Part shown: piece after piece, positions 50,085-57,841 of the stretch
How positions within the stretch are numbered: the stretch's first letter is position 1
How the letters are laid out: each line of letters starts with the position of its first letter
DNA from: Methylococcus capsulatus
GTDB lineage: Bacteria > Pseudomonadota > Gammaproteobacteria > Methylococcales > Methylococcaceae
Direction of reading: 5' to 3'
DNA: 64,000 nucleotides
NCBI RefSeq assembly: GCF_036864975.1
Contig: NZ_CP104311.1
Location: 2,483,513 to 2,547,512, forward strand
Notes under the pieces: model-generated
Seen by the model: the letters and a program-made list of their open reading frames with translations, nothing else
Databases searched by the model: none
What the model was told of the DNA's origin: nothing
Translations under genes and position numbers: made by a program

Positions 50085-52832
50085 TCAATCCCGTTGCTGA
50101 TACAAATAGGTAAACAGGGCGATTTTGTAGGCCGCCCCGAACTGCCCGATGCCCTTATGGGCGATCTCTGCGGCCAATTCGCCTTGCAGCGCCCGCCGCT
50201 TGCACTCGGTGGCCTCGCGGTCCTCGCCCCCTTTGACGCGCGATTCCAGCATCCGCCGGGTGCGGTAGGCGAAGTAGGCATGCCACAGTGCATTCTCCGG
50301 GCGCTGGCTCACGGCCGCCGCCATGTCGGTCAGATGCAGCAAGCCATAAACATAGCCGGTCGACAGCCCGAATTCGCCGGCCAGCCGTTCCAGTTCGGCC
50401 TCCTGGGCCAGAATGGCGTCGAAATCGGACCAACTTGCCGTTTGACCGAAACAGGTCACGGCGTTCTTGACCGGCGCGGTGTTCGGCCCCCCGGGCGCAT
50501 ACGCCTTGGCCGCCTCCAGGCCCTCTTCGGCCAGCGCTGCCAACTGGCGGATGGGCAAACCCGGCTTGGTCATCGACAGGCCAGCGGAAAAATGAATATC
50601 GGGATTGCCCGCGACATAGCGATTGAAGGCCTTGCGCATGCGCTCGGCCAGGCGCAGCGTGGAGTGCCAGGGCCCGATCAGGAAGAAGTCGTCGCCGCCG
50701 GCGAACACGGTGTAGGTGTTGCGGTAGCGGGACACGCCATTGTCCTCGCCGTGCGCGCACAGCCAAGGCAGGTAGATGGCGAAAAAGGCGTTCATCTGCC
50801 GCGACAGCGCCGCCATGCGGGCGAAGGTCGGCCGTTCCAGCCCGCTTTCGAAGATCCGACCCAGATTGTCCACGTCCCCCTTCAGCGTCATCAGCGCTTC
50901 CTGGCCGTACCAGTGGCCTTCTTCGTCCAGCCTCCGGTCATCCCGCGCGATGTGGTTCAGGGTCTTGATCTCATCCACGCTAGGCGAATCCAAGCCGGAG
51001 TAACGGCTTCGCTCGAACTCATTCAGCGCGCCGAAGCGCGGCACGTAGGCGTTGATGTGGCGGCGCGCATAGCCGTTCCACAACGGCGCATCGGCGGATT
51101 CGGGCAGCGAAAAATCCCAGCAGCGGCGCAAATGGCCGGTTTTCGCTTCGTGCCCGAACCGGCCGGTGTCCGCCTCCCCGTGGGAGAAATTCACGTAATA
51201 GCCGAAGATCGGCAGCTTCAGCGTGTGATGGTTCAAGCACTCGGTGCTGATCAACACCCGCTGCTGGGTGGCCAGGTAGTGCCCGGTCTGGATTTGGTCC
51301 GCTGCCAGCGCGCTGACCGCGATGCCGCCTTCCTCCGTCGTGGCAGGCGAGCGTCCATCGATGCCGCAAACCCCTTTTGCGGTGAAGGCATCGAGGAAAT
51401 CCCTGAACAACGGCCCGGCCGGAGCTTCACCGCAGAGCGCGAAGCGCTTCAGTTTGGCCTCTTCCAGCTGCTCGAACAGCCGCTGGGTCAGCCGGCGGAA
51501 TGGGCTGTCCTCGCCCGCCTTACCAGCCTGGAAATTCCGCGCCCGTGCCGGCAGCATGGCCAGCCCGATGCCGGACTGGCCGTAGCTGTGGCTCAGGAAC
51601 CAGCCATCGAATTCCGCTTGCACCGCCCGGACCGTGGCGCGCGCCTCCGCCGTGTTCGGCGCCACGATCAGGAACTTGCCCGCCGCGTTCACCACCTGGC
51701 TGGTCGGCGGCAGCCCCAAGGCCTCGAGTAGCCGCAGCGCCGCCAGCTCGGCCAGCAGCGACACGTAGAACGAGCGCCCGCGCAGCAGCTTGGCGGCGCG
51801 TTTTTGGGTTTCGCCGCCGCTGGCGAAGATGAAATCCTGGATACCGAAGAAATCGCCCTGGATCAGCAGGAACTTTTCCTCTTCCCAAGCCTGCCGGCTG
51901 TCGTCGTCGCCGGCCCGCAAACGGTCCCATTGCGCCCGCAACTGCTCGCGGATCGCTTCCGGCGCGTCGCCGCGATCGTCATGGAAGCGCCACAGCGCCA
52001 CTGCCAGCGCAGCCGTGGTCTTGGAATGGTCGTACAAAGACACGTCCGGCCGCACCGAACCGCCCAAACCGGCGGTGGCCGACGGAATGGCATGGGTAAA
52101 AGTGAGCCAGAGGCTATCGAAGTGATCCAGCCACAGCGCCAGGTTGCGCCGGTGCTCGGCCGGAATCCGCGCCAGCCCCGCCCGGAATCCATTCCACAAT
52201 GCCGCGTATTCCGCCTGCGCCGCGTTGGTGTCCGCCGATTCGTAGCGATCCGCCAAGACCGGGAAAATCGACGCCGGTGACAGCGGCTTCAGCGGATAAC
52301 GCCAGCGTCCGGACGCCGGCCGCTCCTGCAGATGAATGCGCTCGAACAGCGTCCATTGGCGGGTCGTGTAATGGTTCAGCTTCTGTGCCGGCGCCTCGTC
52401 GCTGGCCTTGTTATAGGCCGCGAAGCTGTCGCGCTCAAAGCCGGAGGCCAGCCGGTCCGCCGTGGCGATGATCCATTGCAGGAAGGTATCCGGGCGATGG
52501 TGGCGCGCTGCGGCGTTGATGAGGGAATCGTCGGCATCGCAATCCCGCCAGGGCGCGAACGGCGTCACCCGCTCACCCGCCAGATCCGGCAGATCTCGCT
52601 CCAGCAGATCGAAGCCGATGGCCGTGTACGCCGCATGGATATGGGTCGCACGACCATTGAAATGGGGGCAGTGGAGTTGTTTCTCGATTTCGATGCGCGT
52701 CGTGCCATCGGCGCGCTTTTCGTTGGCTTCACCGATACGGGCGCGTTCCGCGAATTTGCCGAGATCGTGAAGAAATGCCGCCAGCGCCAGCAGGCTGGAA
52801 GCATCGAGCCGTTCCTGAAGGTCCAAAGCCAT
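50085..52832 (-). CDS. csm1: Type III-A Cas10 (Csm1), HD nuclease and cyclase
   Basis: The 915-residue protein starts with an HD domain (ALAAFLHDLGKFAERA, His22-Asp23) and has a zinc-type linker region and palm domains. The cyclase motif TVFAGGDDFFLIGP is near residue 710, with ALMTLKGDVDNLG before it. Both active sites look intact, so single-stranded DNA cleavage and cyclic oligoadenylate synthesis are predicted. A ribosome site AAGGAGC precedes the ATG. It opens the csm operon, with the island palindrome 107 bp upstream. Confidence 0.97.
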   Translation of the reverse strand: MALDLQERLDASSLLALAAFLHDLGKFAERARIGEANEKRADGTTRIEIEKQLHCPHFNGRATHIHAAYTAIGFDLLERDLPDLAGERVTPFAPWRDCDADDSLINAAARHHRPDTFLQWIIATADRLASGFERDSFAAYNKASDEAPAQKLNHYTTRQWTLFERIHLQERPASGRWRYPLKPLSPASIFPVLADRYESADTNAAQAEYAALWNGFRAGLARIPAEHRRNLALWLDHFDSLWLTFTHAIPSATAGLGGSVRPDVSLYDHSKTTAALAVALWRFHDDRGDAPEAIREQLRAQWDRLRAGDDDSRQAWEEEKFLLIQGDFFGIQDFIFASGGETQKRAAKLLRGRSFYVSLLAELAALRLLEALGLPPTSQVVNAAGKFLIVAPNTAEARATVRAVQAEFDGWFLSHSYGQSGIGLAMLPARARNFQAGKAGEDSPFRRLTQRLFEQLEEAKLKRFALCGEAPAGPLFRDFLDAFTAKGVCGIDGRSPATTEEGGIAVSALAADQIQTGHYLATQQRVLISTECLNHHTLKLPIFGYYVNFSHGEADTGRFGHEAKTGHLRRCWDFSLPESADAPLWNGYARRHINAYVPRFGALNEFERSRYSGLDSPSVDEIKTLNHIARDDRRLDEEGHWYGQEALMTLKGDVDNLGRIFESGLERPTFARMAALSRQMNAFFAIYLPWLCAHGEDNGVSRYRNTYTVFAGGDDFFLIGPWHSTLRLAERMRKAFNRYVAGNPDIHFSAGLSMTKPGLPIRQLAALAEEGLEAAKAYAPGGPNTAPVKNAVTCFGQTASWSDFDAILAQEAELERLAGEFGLSTGYVYGLLHLTDMAAAVSQRPENALWHAYFAYRTRRMLESRVKGGEDREATECKRRALQGELAAEIAHKGIGQFGAAYKIALFTYLYQQRD

Positions 52833-53186
52833 GCTCCTTGTATCGGGGTCGGTCTATGGCCGAAGGCCGCCTTACCAAGGACTGGCGTGTCTTCGGCGGG
52901 TGAGGAGTGTAATTTAAGCTTAAAAGCGTTGTCATGCACGGCAAGTTTGCCGGATCTACGCGGCCGTTCAGTGAGGAGCCCGGCGCAAAGGTGCGTGTGG
53001 GGTTATGCGAGGGAATGCCTGACCCGGACTACGGCGGATCATCGTGTCCGGAGGTTTCGCCGCGATCGAATGCTATGGTCCTAATCCCGCTGGCACACCG
53101 AAAACGAGGTTGATTTGGTATGAACGGGTATTGTGGAGTTGACCCGTAGGGAGATCGTCTAGGTGTTGTGGGTTTTGATCCGCGAT
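52833..53186. other. 354-bp intergenic region upstream of csm1
   Basis: It contains the csm promoter region with the palindrome at 52939-52952 and the -10-like TACACT. The rest, up to the end of the small secreted-protein gene, holds no gene I can support. Confidence 0.6.
52906..52952 (-). promoter_or_regulatory. Operator palindrome and -10 upstream of the csm operon
   Basis: CGGCAAGTTTGCCG occupies 52939-52952, and 27 bp separate it from TACACT (52911-52906, minus strand). A long 5' leader of about 70 nt would precede csm1. Confidence 0.7.
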
Positions 53187-53211
53187 TCATTGGCACCGCG
53201 ATTCATTGGCA
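53180..53211. repeat. 16-bp perfect tandem duplication
   Basis: CCGCGATTCATTGGCA occurs twice head to tail (53180-53195 and 53196-53211), overlapping the stop of the secreted-protein gene. It may have changed the C-terminus. Confidence 0.85.
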
Positions 53212-53576
53212 GTTATTTTTCCCTTGGATCTGCCCGAAATGCCATAGACTTTACATTCCATACCCGTTTGACGACAGCCTTCTTCGACGACAAAAATCAA
53301 GTCCTCATAGTTCGGACGAAAGCTAAACTTGAACCCGTTTTGTTTGAAATGGCCCGTCATCACGAAATCCCTAAGAACGGGCGTGGTCGAAGTATATGAA
53401 CCGTCTTCATTCAAAATCAATTCGGCGACGGATTTATCGTAAGAGACATGTTGCCGGCCATGGACCGTAGTGACGGTTTGCGTTTTGATCTTGCAAAGCC
53501 ATTGGCCCTCGATACTGGCATGGGCTGGCATGCCGAGAACGAGTAGCAGGGCGACAACTGGAGTGTGTTTATCCAT
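53187..53576 (-). CDS. Secreted protein of unknown function
   Basis: ATG at 53576 gives 129 residues with a signal peptide: Lys near the start, a hydrophobic core VVALLLVLGMPAHA and a cleavage site after AHA. The mature part has paired cysteines (CKIK..., EEGC...MEC, ESRC). I recognise no family. It lies immediately downstream, on the same strand, of the orphan CRISPR leader-repeat. Its last codons overlap a 16-bp tandem duplication (53180-53211). Confidence 0.7.
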   Translation of the reverse strand: MDKHTPVVALLLVLGMPAHASIEGQWLCKIKTQTVTTVHGRQHVSYDKSVAELILNEDGSYTSTTPVLRDFVMTGHFKQNGFKFSFRPNYEDLIFVVEEGCRQTGMECKVYGISGRSKGKITANESRCQ

Positions 53577-53619
53577 GAGTATCCTTTTTAGGTGGAAAAT
53601 GATGGCTTGTTTCATATTA

Positions 53620-53655
53620 ATTTGAATCCCTTCTTAATCAGATCTCGATTACACC
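53620..53655 (-). CRISPR. Orphan degenerate CRISPR repeat
   Basis: A single 36-bp copy matches the array repeat at 30 of 36 positions, with mismatches concentrated toward the handle side. No further repeat follows. It is 23 kb from the array in the same orientation and is preceded by leader-like sequence, so it is a remnant or unextended second locus. Confidence 0.85.
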
Positions 53656-53717
53656 ATTCGTTTTTTTATCCTTTCCAATCCATTGGTTACCATGGAATCG
53701 CGGTCTCAAAAAGCTGA
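53656..53717 (-). promoter_or_regulatory. Leader-like sequence next to the orphan repeat
   Basis: Directly after the orphan repeat come TTCGT, a T-run, the inverted repeat CCAATCCATTGG (53675-53686) and TCAAAAAGCTGA (53706-53717). The same order occurs in the array leader, with a differently sequenced but equally perfect inverted repeat at the same distance from the repeat (20 versus 22 bp). Confidence 0.75.
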
Positions 53718-53738
53718 TTTTAGCTTTGCACGGGTTGA

Positions 53739-53766
53739 CCGGTACCGGTGAGAGTACCGGTACCGG
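53739..53766. repeat. Perfect 11-bp inverted repeat
   Basis: CCGGTACCGGT, a 6-nt loop GAGAGT, then ACCGGTACCGG. It lies between the lipoprotein operon end and the orphan leader. There is no T-tract, so it is not a typical intrinsic terminator. Confidence 0.8.
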
Positions 53767-53831
53767 CTAGTTAAGCATCGAGGCAGGTGCCAGGCAAGTC
53801 TCGCGGTCCACTTGCGACGGTACCGGGAGCC

Positions 53832-54254
53832 TTAGTCGACGTCATGGGCGGTTAGGAACATGGCTTTTTGCAGGGCGGCGAAGAATTGCTGATAAGGCTC
53901 GGGATCGGTGACGGGGGTTATGTTGTACTGGGCATTGGCTCGCACCACCATTTGTTTGTCCCCGCGCGGGTGCACGGTGACGGTCATCTTGAGCTGGTAA
54001 CCCGATAGTTTGGTGCCGCTGACCACGCCGACGGTCAGGTCGGCTTTGTCGATTACGAACTGCAGGTCTTGTAAGGTGGCAATGACGCTGCGCAGGGTCT
54101 TTTCCTTGTCGGCGGTGTCGAAGGCTTTGGTCTGGATCTGGCGCAGGGCGATTTGGCTCTGGTCGCTGTCGAGCAGGTGTTCGCGGGTGCTTTTGCAGGC
54201 GGTGAGGGTGAGCACGGCGAGGCTGGTGGCAAGGGCGAGTCGGAGTGCGTTCAT
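53832..54254 (-). CDS. Lipoprotein, third gene of the island trio
   Basis: The 140-residue product has a lipoprotein signal peptide with lipobox LTAC (Cys20). Its mature part resembles that of the preceding gene product: both have a QxxLRQ/VRQ-like start, a central helix about LQDLQFVI / LQDMGFSI, and a QFFA.LxK..FLTA/FLDA end, so they are paralogues. Function is unknown. It follows the second lipoprotein gene by 9 bp and is the last gene of the unit controlled by the operator at 55313. Confidence 0.85.
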   Translation of the reverse strand: MNALRLALATSLAVLTLTACKSTREHLLDSDQSQIALRQIQTKAFDTADKEKTLRSVIATLQDLQFVIDKADLTVGVVSGTKLSGYQLKMTVTVHPRGDKQMVVRANAQYNITPVTDPEPYQQFFAALQKAMFLTAHDVD

Positions 54255-54263
54255 GTCTGGGCT

Positions 54264-54794
54264 TTAGATTTGCTGGGCGTCGAGAAACACGGATTTGGAA
54301 AGTTTGGCGAAAAATTCTTGATAGATTTCCGGTTCAAGGATCGGTTCGGCGGCGGTGACCCTTTCCTGTGTGTCGTATACGATGCGCTGAAAGGTGATGC
54401 GCACGGCGGTGTCCTTGCCGTTCGACAGGGGGCGGGTAACTAGCGAGGCGCGCATGATCTGGTAGCTGTCGGTGGGCATGGGTACCCGGGTGAGGAGGGC
54501 GAGCAGTACTGCACCGACGATCTGGCCGGCACGGCGGGCGTCGCGGGTTTTCTTGCCGACCAGTACGCCAAGTGGTGCGTTCACTTCTTCGATCGAGAAG
54601 CCCATGTCTTGCAGCAGGGCAGAGGAGGCGTTGAGCAGTTGGCTTTCGTCGCGGGTGGCGAAGCGGCGGGTTTCCAACTGGCGGACCTGTAGGCTTTCCT
54701 GGGACAGGGCGAGCGCTTCTTTGGGGATTTTTCCGGCGCAGCCGGTGAGCAGGGTCAGGCCGAGCAGCAGCAGGAGTGGTGTGCGATGCATCAT
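54264..54794 (-). CDS. Lipoprotein, second gene of the island trio
   Basis: The 176-residue product has lipobox LTGC and, in the mature part, a central hydrophobic stretch AGQIVGAVLLALLTRVPM that could be membrane-associated. It is homologous by eye to the downstream lipoprotein but carries an extra insertion including that stretch. Function is unknown. It starts 8 bp after the first lipoprotein gene. Confidence 0.85.
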   Translation of the reverse strand: MMHRTPLLLLLGLTLLTGCAGKIPKEALALSQESLQVRQLETRRFATRDESQLLNASSALLQDMGFSIEEVNAPLGVLVGKKTRDARRAGQIVGAVLLALLTRVPMPTDSYQIMRASLVTRPLSNGKDTAVRITFQRIVYDTQERVTAAEPILEPEIYQEFFAKLSKSVFLDAQQI

Positions 54795-54802
54795 AGGGAT
54801 TC

Positions 54803-55207
54803 TTAGAAACTGGATTGGTGGTAGGAGAAGTCGCGCACTTTGTGCTGTTCATCGAATTTGATAGCGATGGTGAGGGTGCGCTGGTTGCTGGAGCGGGCGC
54901 CGCTGCCGCCATTGGCGCCGAGCAGCAGCAGCGTGCCGTAGCTGGTACTGGTGGAGTAGGCGACGTCAGTGGCTATCTTGTCGTATACCCAGACTTCCCG
55001 CCGCTGTTCGTCGGTGCTGACGATGTTGGGGGCACCCAGGGCGGCGATGACGTCGGCGGAACTCATGCCGACGCGGATGCTGCGCTGGACGGTACCGGCG
55101 GTGAGTCTGTCGCCGGAGTTCAGGGCATCTTGTACGTTGTGGCCATGCCACGCCGCGCTGCAGGCCGAGAGGATAAGGCCGGTGGCGATGATCAGCGGTT
55201 TTTTCAT
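54803..55207 (-). CDS. SmpA/OmlA-like lipoprotein, first gene of the island trio
   Basis: ATG at 55207 gives 134 residues with lipobox LSAC. The segment SIRVGMSSADVIAALGAP followed by REVWVYD is the pattern of the SmpA/OmlA (BamE-like) domain; a Gly/Ser-rich stretch (LLLGANGGSGARSS) precedes the last strands. Such domains occur in outer-membrane-assembly lipoproteins, but the function here is unknown. Confidence 0.82.
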   Translation of the reverse strand: MKKPLIIATGLILSACSAAWHGHNVQDALNSGDRLTAGTVQRSIRVGMSSADVIAALGAPNIVSTDEQRREVWVYDKIATDVAYSTSTSYGTLLLLGANGGSGARSSNQRTLTIAIKFDEQHKVRDFSYHQSSF

Positions 55208-55280
55208 GAGACTTTGCACTCTCCTTGGTAGGTCGATGACGATGAGCCGCTATTGCGGCGACTGTCGTGGTTCGGCGCGG

Positions 55281-55326
55281 AGTTTAGGGAGAGACGGCGG
55301 CCGTGTCAGAGCCGGCAAGCTTGCTG
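55281..55326 (-). promoter_or_regulatory. Operator palindrome and -10 upstream of the lipoprotein operon
   Basis: CGGCAAGCTTGCTG lies at 55313-55326, exactly 26 bp from TAAACT (55286-55281, minus strand), about 75 bp before the first lipoprotein start. Confidence 0.7.
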
Positions 55327-55348
55327 GCATGAGCGGCCTAGCCGGTCG

Positions 55349-55376
55349 GCAAGTTTCTTGACGGAAAGAAACTTGC
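55349..55376. repeat. 11-bp inverted repeat sharing the operator half-site
   Basis: GCAAGTTTCTT (55349-55359) is the perfect inverse of AAGAAACTTGC (55366-55376) across a 6-nt loop. The outer GCAAGTTT/AAACTTGC arms match the operator half-site, as a spaced-out version. Confidence 0.75.
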
Positions 55377-55541
55377 TGCCGCTGCCTGAAGCCATTTCCA
55401 TGTGGGAACCCGGACTCCGGCGTCGGGCGCCTGCCCCGGAGCCGATCGGGGGCAAGGCTTTTACGTCCTTGCGAGGGGCGTTGTCCATTCCGGCCTGACG
55501 ATCTGCGGTTGATTTCTTTACGCTCGCTATTTACGCGAACA

Positions 55542-56672
55542 TCAGGTGTCGATGGTTCCGAAACGGATGGCTTCCGGCGGAAGGGTGAGACTGAAACGCC
55601 GGGGCCGGCTGCCATCGTGGCCGACGAGATAGGGGCCGGCAGCGTGGCCGAGCACGTCGTCGATGCTGCGATGCAGCTTGGATTTGGTCTGTTCGAAGAA
55701 TCCTTTGTCCATGCCGCGGTTGAGCCGTTCCTGGGTGCGGTCGCCATCGCCCATGGCGCCGATGATCTTCATGTATTCATCGAGGTATTCGCGGGCGTAT
55801 TCGGATTCGAAAACACCGTCAGGAGGACAGACCAGGGCGGGCGCTTGAGCCAGGCGGCGGCGGGCGAACCAGGCCAGAAAGGCCAGTTGGGTGGGCGCGA
55901 GGCAGAGACTCACGCCACCGGCCTGGATTCGCCGATGCGCCAGGTCGATCGTCAGTTCCGGCCGGGCGAGCGCGGATTGGGCGGCATCGACTGCGAGGGA
56001 GAATCGACTGCGGCCTTTGAGCAGGGCTTTGGGGAGGTTTTGCCGCAGCCGCACGAAGGGTATGTCGGCCAGTGTGACCGTGGCGGCTTTGGTGTCCAGT
56101 GGCCGACTGTCGACACCAGCGGTGTAGATGATGCGGCTGGTCGGGGTGGGGTAGAAGAAGTCGGGATGCGATTCGTAGGGGGACATCACCAGGACGTGCG
56201 AGAGCCGGTCTTGTGAGCGGCCATACAGTGAGAGGGCGTAGCCGGCATAAAATCCCATGGTCTTACGGCCGCCGGCCAGCGAGACGTGGAGCTGTGCTGC
56301 GTCGTCGTCGGTGAAGTGGCGGATCCAGTCGGTGATGGCGTCGGCGGCGGCGATGTTGTCGCTTTCGGTGCGGATGTCGGTGAGCGCTCGCCCGGCGGCG
56401 TCTTCGAGGACATGCAGACAGGTTTCGTCGAAGTGCATGGGCGGCAGGGCGTAATCCCGCCGCAGCCAGTGAAACCAGCCGGGCTCATCGCTGAGCAGGG
56501 TGAGCTGGGCGCGTTCGACCCCTTCGGCGGTGGAGAGAAGGTGGACCTCGGTCGGCAGGGCATCCTCTGCTCGGTGACGTAGGGCATAGAGGGTTTCGGT
56601 GACGACTTGCGGCGTGAGGCCGGTGACTGCGAGCAGAATGCGCCGGGTGTAGCAAAGTGGTGGCGTTTCCAT
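55542..56672 (-). CDS. NE0113-family CARF protein with winged-helix-like C-terminus
   Basis: The 376-residue protein starts with ILLAVTGLTPQVVTETLYAL (about 11-30) and has HVSLAGGRKTMGFYAGYALS (about 129-148), the CARF motifs of the Cas_NE0113 family. From about 240 the sequence ELTIDLAHRRIQAGGVSL, then LAPTQLAFLAWFARRRL, resembles an OmpR-like winged helix. A ligand-sensing transcription regulator is inferred. It stands in its own unit with the island operator upstream, and is followed by the lipoprotein operon. Confidence 0.82.
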   Translation of the reverse strand: METPPLCYTRRILLAVTGLTPQVVTETLYALRHRAEDALPTEVHLLSTAEGVERAQLTLLSDEPGWFHWLRRDYALPPMHFDETCLHVLEDAAGRALTDIRTESDNIAAADAITDWIRHFTDDDAAQLHVSLAGGRKTMGFYAGYALSLYGRSQDRLSHVLVMSPYESHPDFFYPTPTSRIIYTAGVDSRPLDTKAATVTLADIPFVRLRQNLPKALLKGRSRFSLAVDAAQSALARPELTIDLAHRRIQAGGVSLCLAPTQLAFLAWFARRRLAQAPALVCPPDGVFESEYAREYLDEYMKIIGAMGDGDRTQERLNRGMDKGFFEQTKSKLHRSIDDVLGHAAGPYLVGHDGSRPRRFSLTLPPEAIRFGTIDT

Positions 56673-56702
56673 ACGATGTGGCTGAGACGAACACGGGGCG
56701 GA

Positions 56703-56748
56703 AGTATGCCGGATCAGGCGTTCGCGGGGGGCTGCGGCAAGTTTGCGG
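56703..56748 (-). promoter_or_regulatory. Operator palindrome and -10 upstream of the CARF-wHTH gene
   Basis: CGGCAAGTTTGCGG is at 56735-56748, 26 bp from CATACT (56708-56703, minus strand), about 31 bp before the start codon. The site overlaps the last codons of cas6. Confidence 0.7.
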
Positions 56749-57709
56749 GGGGTTGCCGGGGTCCGGCGGCATCGGAGTTTGCCGGCAGGGCTTCAATCCG
56801 GTAGCGCCCCAGTCCCATGCTGGTGGCTTTGCCGGTGTGTGTCCATTGCCCCAGCCAGAGGTAGGGCCAGAAGGGGGCGAGACGGCTGCCGTCGAGGATG
56901 AAGCTGCCGAGGAGTCCCCCCATCTGCATGGCGGTGTTCTGCCTGGAGGAATAACGGGTCCAGTCGTACCAGCGCAGTTCGGTATCTTTCAGGGGGACTT
57001 GGCGTGCCTGGGTCATGAGATCGGCAAAGTCGGTTTCCAGCGGAGTGTCGGTGTGGAAGTAGCTGAGCATGGAGAGGCGGCGCAGCAGATTGCCGAAGAA
57101 GATGGCGAAACCGAATTCGCCAGGGCCGACGTGGTGTTCTTCCCGCCGTAGCCGTAACGGGGTCTGCAACAGGATGCGGCAGCGTTCCGGCAACGGCGGG
57201 GTGGCCGGAATGGCGGCGGGCAGCGGCGTGAGCGGCTGTTCGGCGCTCCAGATGGGCAGCGTGTTGCCATTGCCGTCGTGCTGGCGGATGGTCTGGAGTT
57301 CGAGCCGGTTGTCGCGTTTGCCGATGCCTTGTCGCCCAGCCTGCTGCAGGGCGTGCACGAGGTAGGGCAGATTACGCTCGGCCCGGCCGATCAGGGTTAC
57401 ACCGATCTGGATGGCTTGTGGCGCGTGGGAGGGCTCAACTTCGAGCACGAAAGGGTGTGGGGCGGCGTCGTATTTCCGCATCTTGCGGGTCCCGGGGGGT
57501 GGGGGCGTCTCGAATACGTAAGAATAGACGCAGGCGCGATACAACAGGCACTCTTTGCAGGGGGTGCCGCGGACTACGCATACCGCGCGCTTGAGCGCGC
57601 GGCCGAGGGCGCCGCGCCAGGCCGAGCCGGGATAATCGGGCAGCCTGACCGGCTGTTCGGAGGAGAATTCGAAGCGGTAGTGTGCGAGAGGGAGACCAGG
57701 CCAAGTCAT
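56714..57709 (-). CDS. cas6: CRISPR repeat endoribonuclease Cas6
   Basis: ATG at 57709 gives 331 residues of a Cas6-type RAMP: HYRFEFSSEQPVRLPDYPGS near the start, four cysteines (CVVRGTPCKECLLYRAC), RLRREEHHVGPGEFGF, and the C-terminal Gly-rich motif HTGKATSMGLGRYRIE. It should cut the 36-nt repeat to give crRNAs for both type III complexes, as it is the only Cas6 in the island. The last residues (PPANLPQPPANA) are encoded by sequence that also contains the operator of the next gene. Confidence 0.88.
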   Translation of the reverse strand: MTWPGLPLAHYRFEFSSEQPVRLPDYPGSAWRGALGRALKRAVCVVRGTPCKECLLYRACVYSYVFETPPPPGTRKMRKYDAAPHPFVLEVEPSHAPQAIQIGVTLIGRAERNLPYLVHALQQAGRQGIGKRDNRLELQTIRQHDGNGNTLPIWSAEQPLTPLPAAIPATPPLPERCRILLQTPLRLRREEHHVGPGEFGFAIFFGNLLRRLSMLSYFHTDTPLETDFADLMTQARQVPLKDTELRWYDWTRYSSRQNTAMQMGGLLGSFILDGSRLAPFWPYLWLGQWTHTGKATSMGLGRYRIEALPANSDAAGPRQPPANLPQPPANA

Positions 57710-57742
57710 GATAAGGATGGCGGTGTTGTTGTCGTCACGCCG

Positions 57743-57789
57743 ATCATAACATTCCGGTTCCCGAGCGCTGACCGCCAGCAAGCTTGCCG
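57743..57789 (-). promoter_or_regulatory. Operator palindrome and -10 upstream of cas6
   Basis: CAGCAAGCTTGCCG is at 57776-57789, 27 bp from TATGAT (57748-57743, minus strand), about 33 bp before the cas6 ATG. It lies in the short gap after nuoN. Confidence 0.7.
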
Positions 57790-57841
57790 GTGCTTCCCTC
57801 CCGGAAAGTGCGATGCGATGAGCAGGTGGCGCGGAAACGTC

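Larger units (their letters stand above)
55208..55541. other. 334-bp region upstream of the lipoprotein trio
   Basis: It contains the operator and -10 of the lipoprotein operon (55281-55326) and an 11-bp inverted repeat at 55349-55376. The part from about 55380 to the CARF-wHTH stop shows no supportable gene. Confidence 0.6.

Noticed and set aside
53163-53399. Plus-strand open frame opposite the secreted-protein gene
   Set aside because: The minus-strand frame has a convincing signal peptide; this frame has none and no ribosome site.
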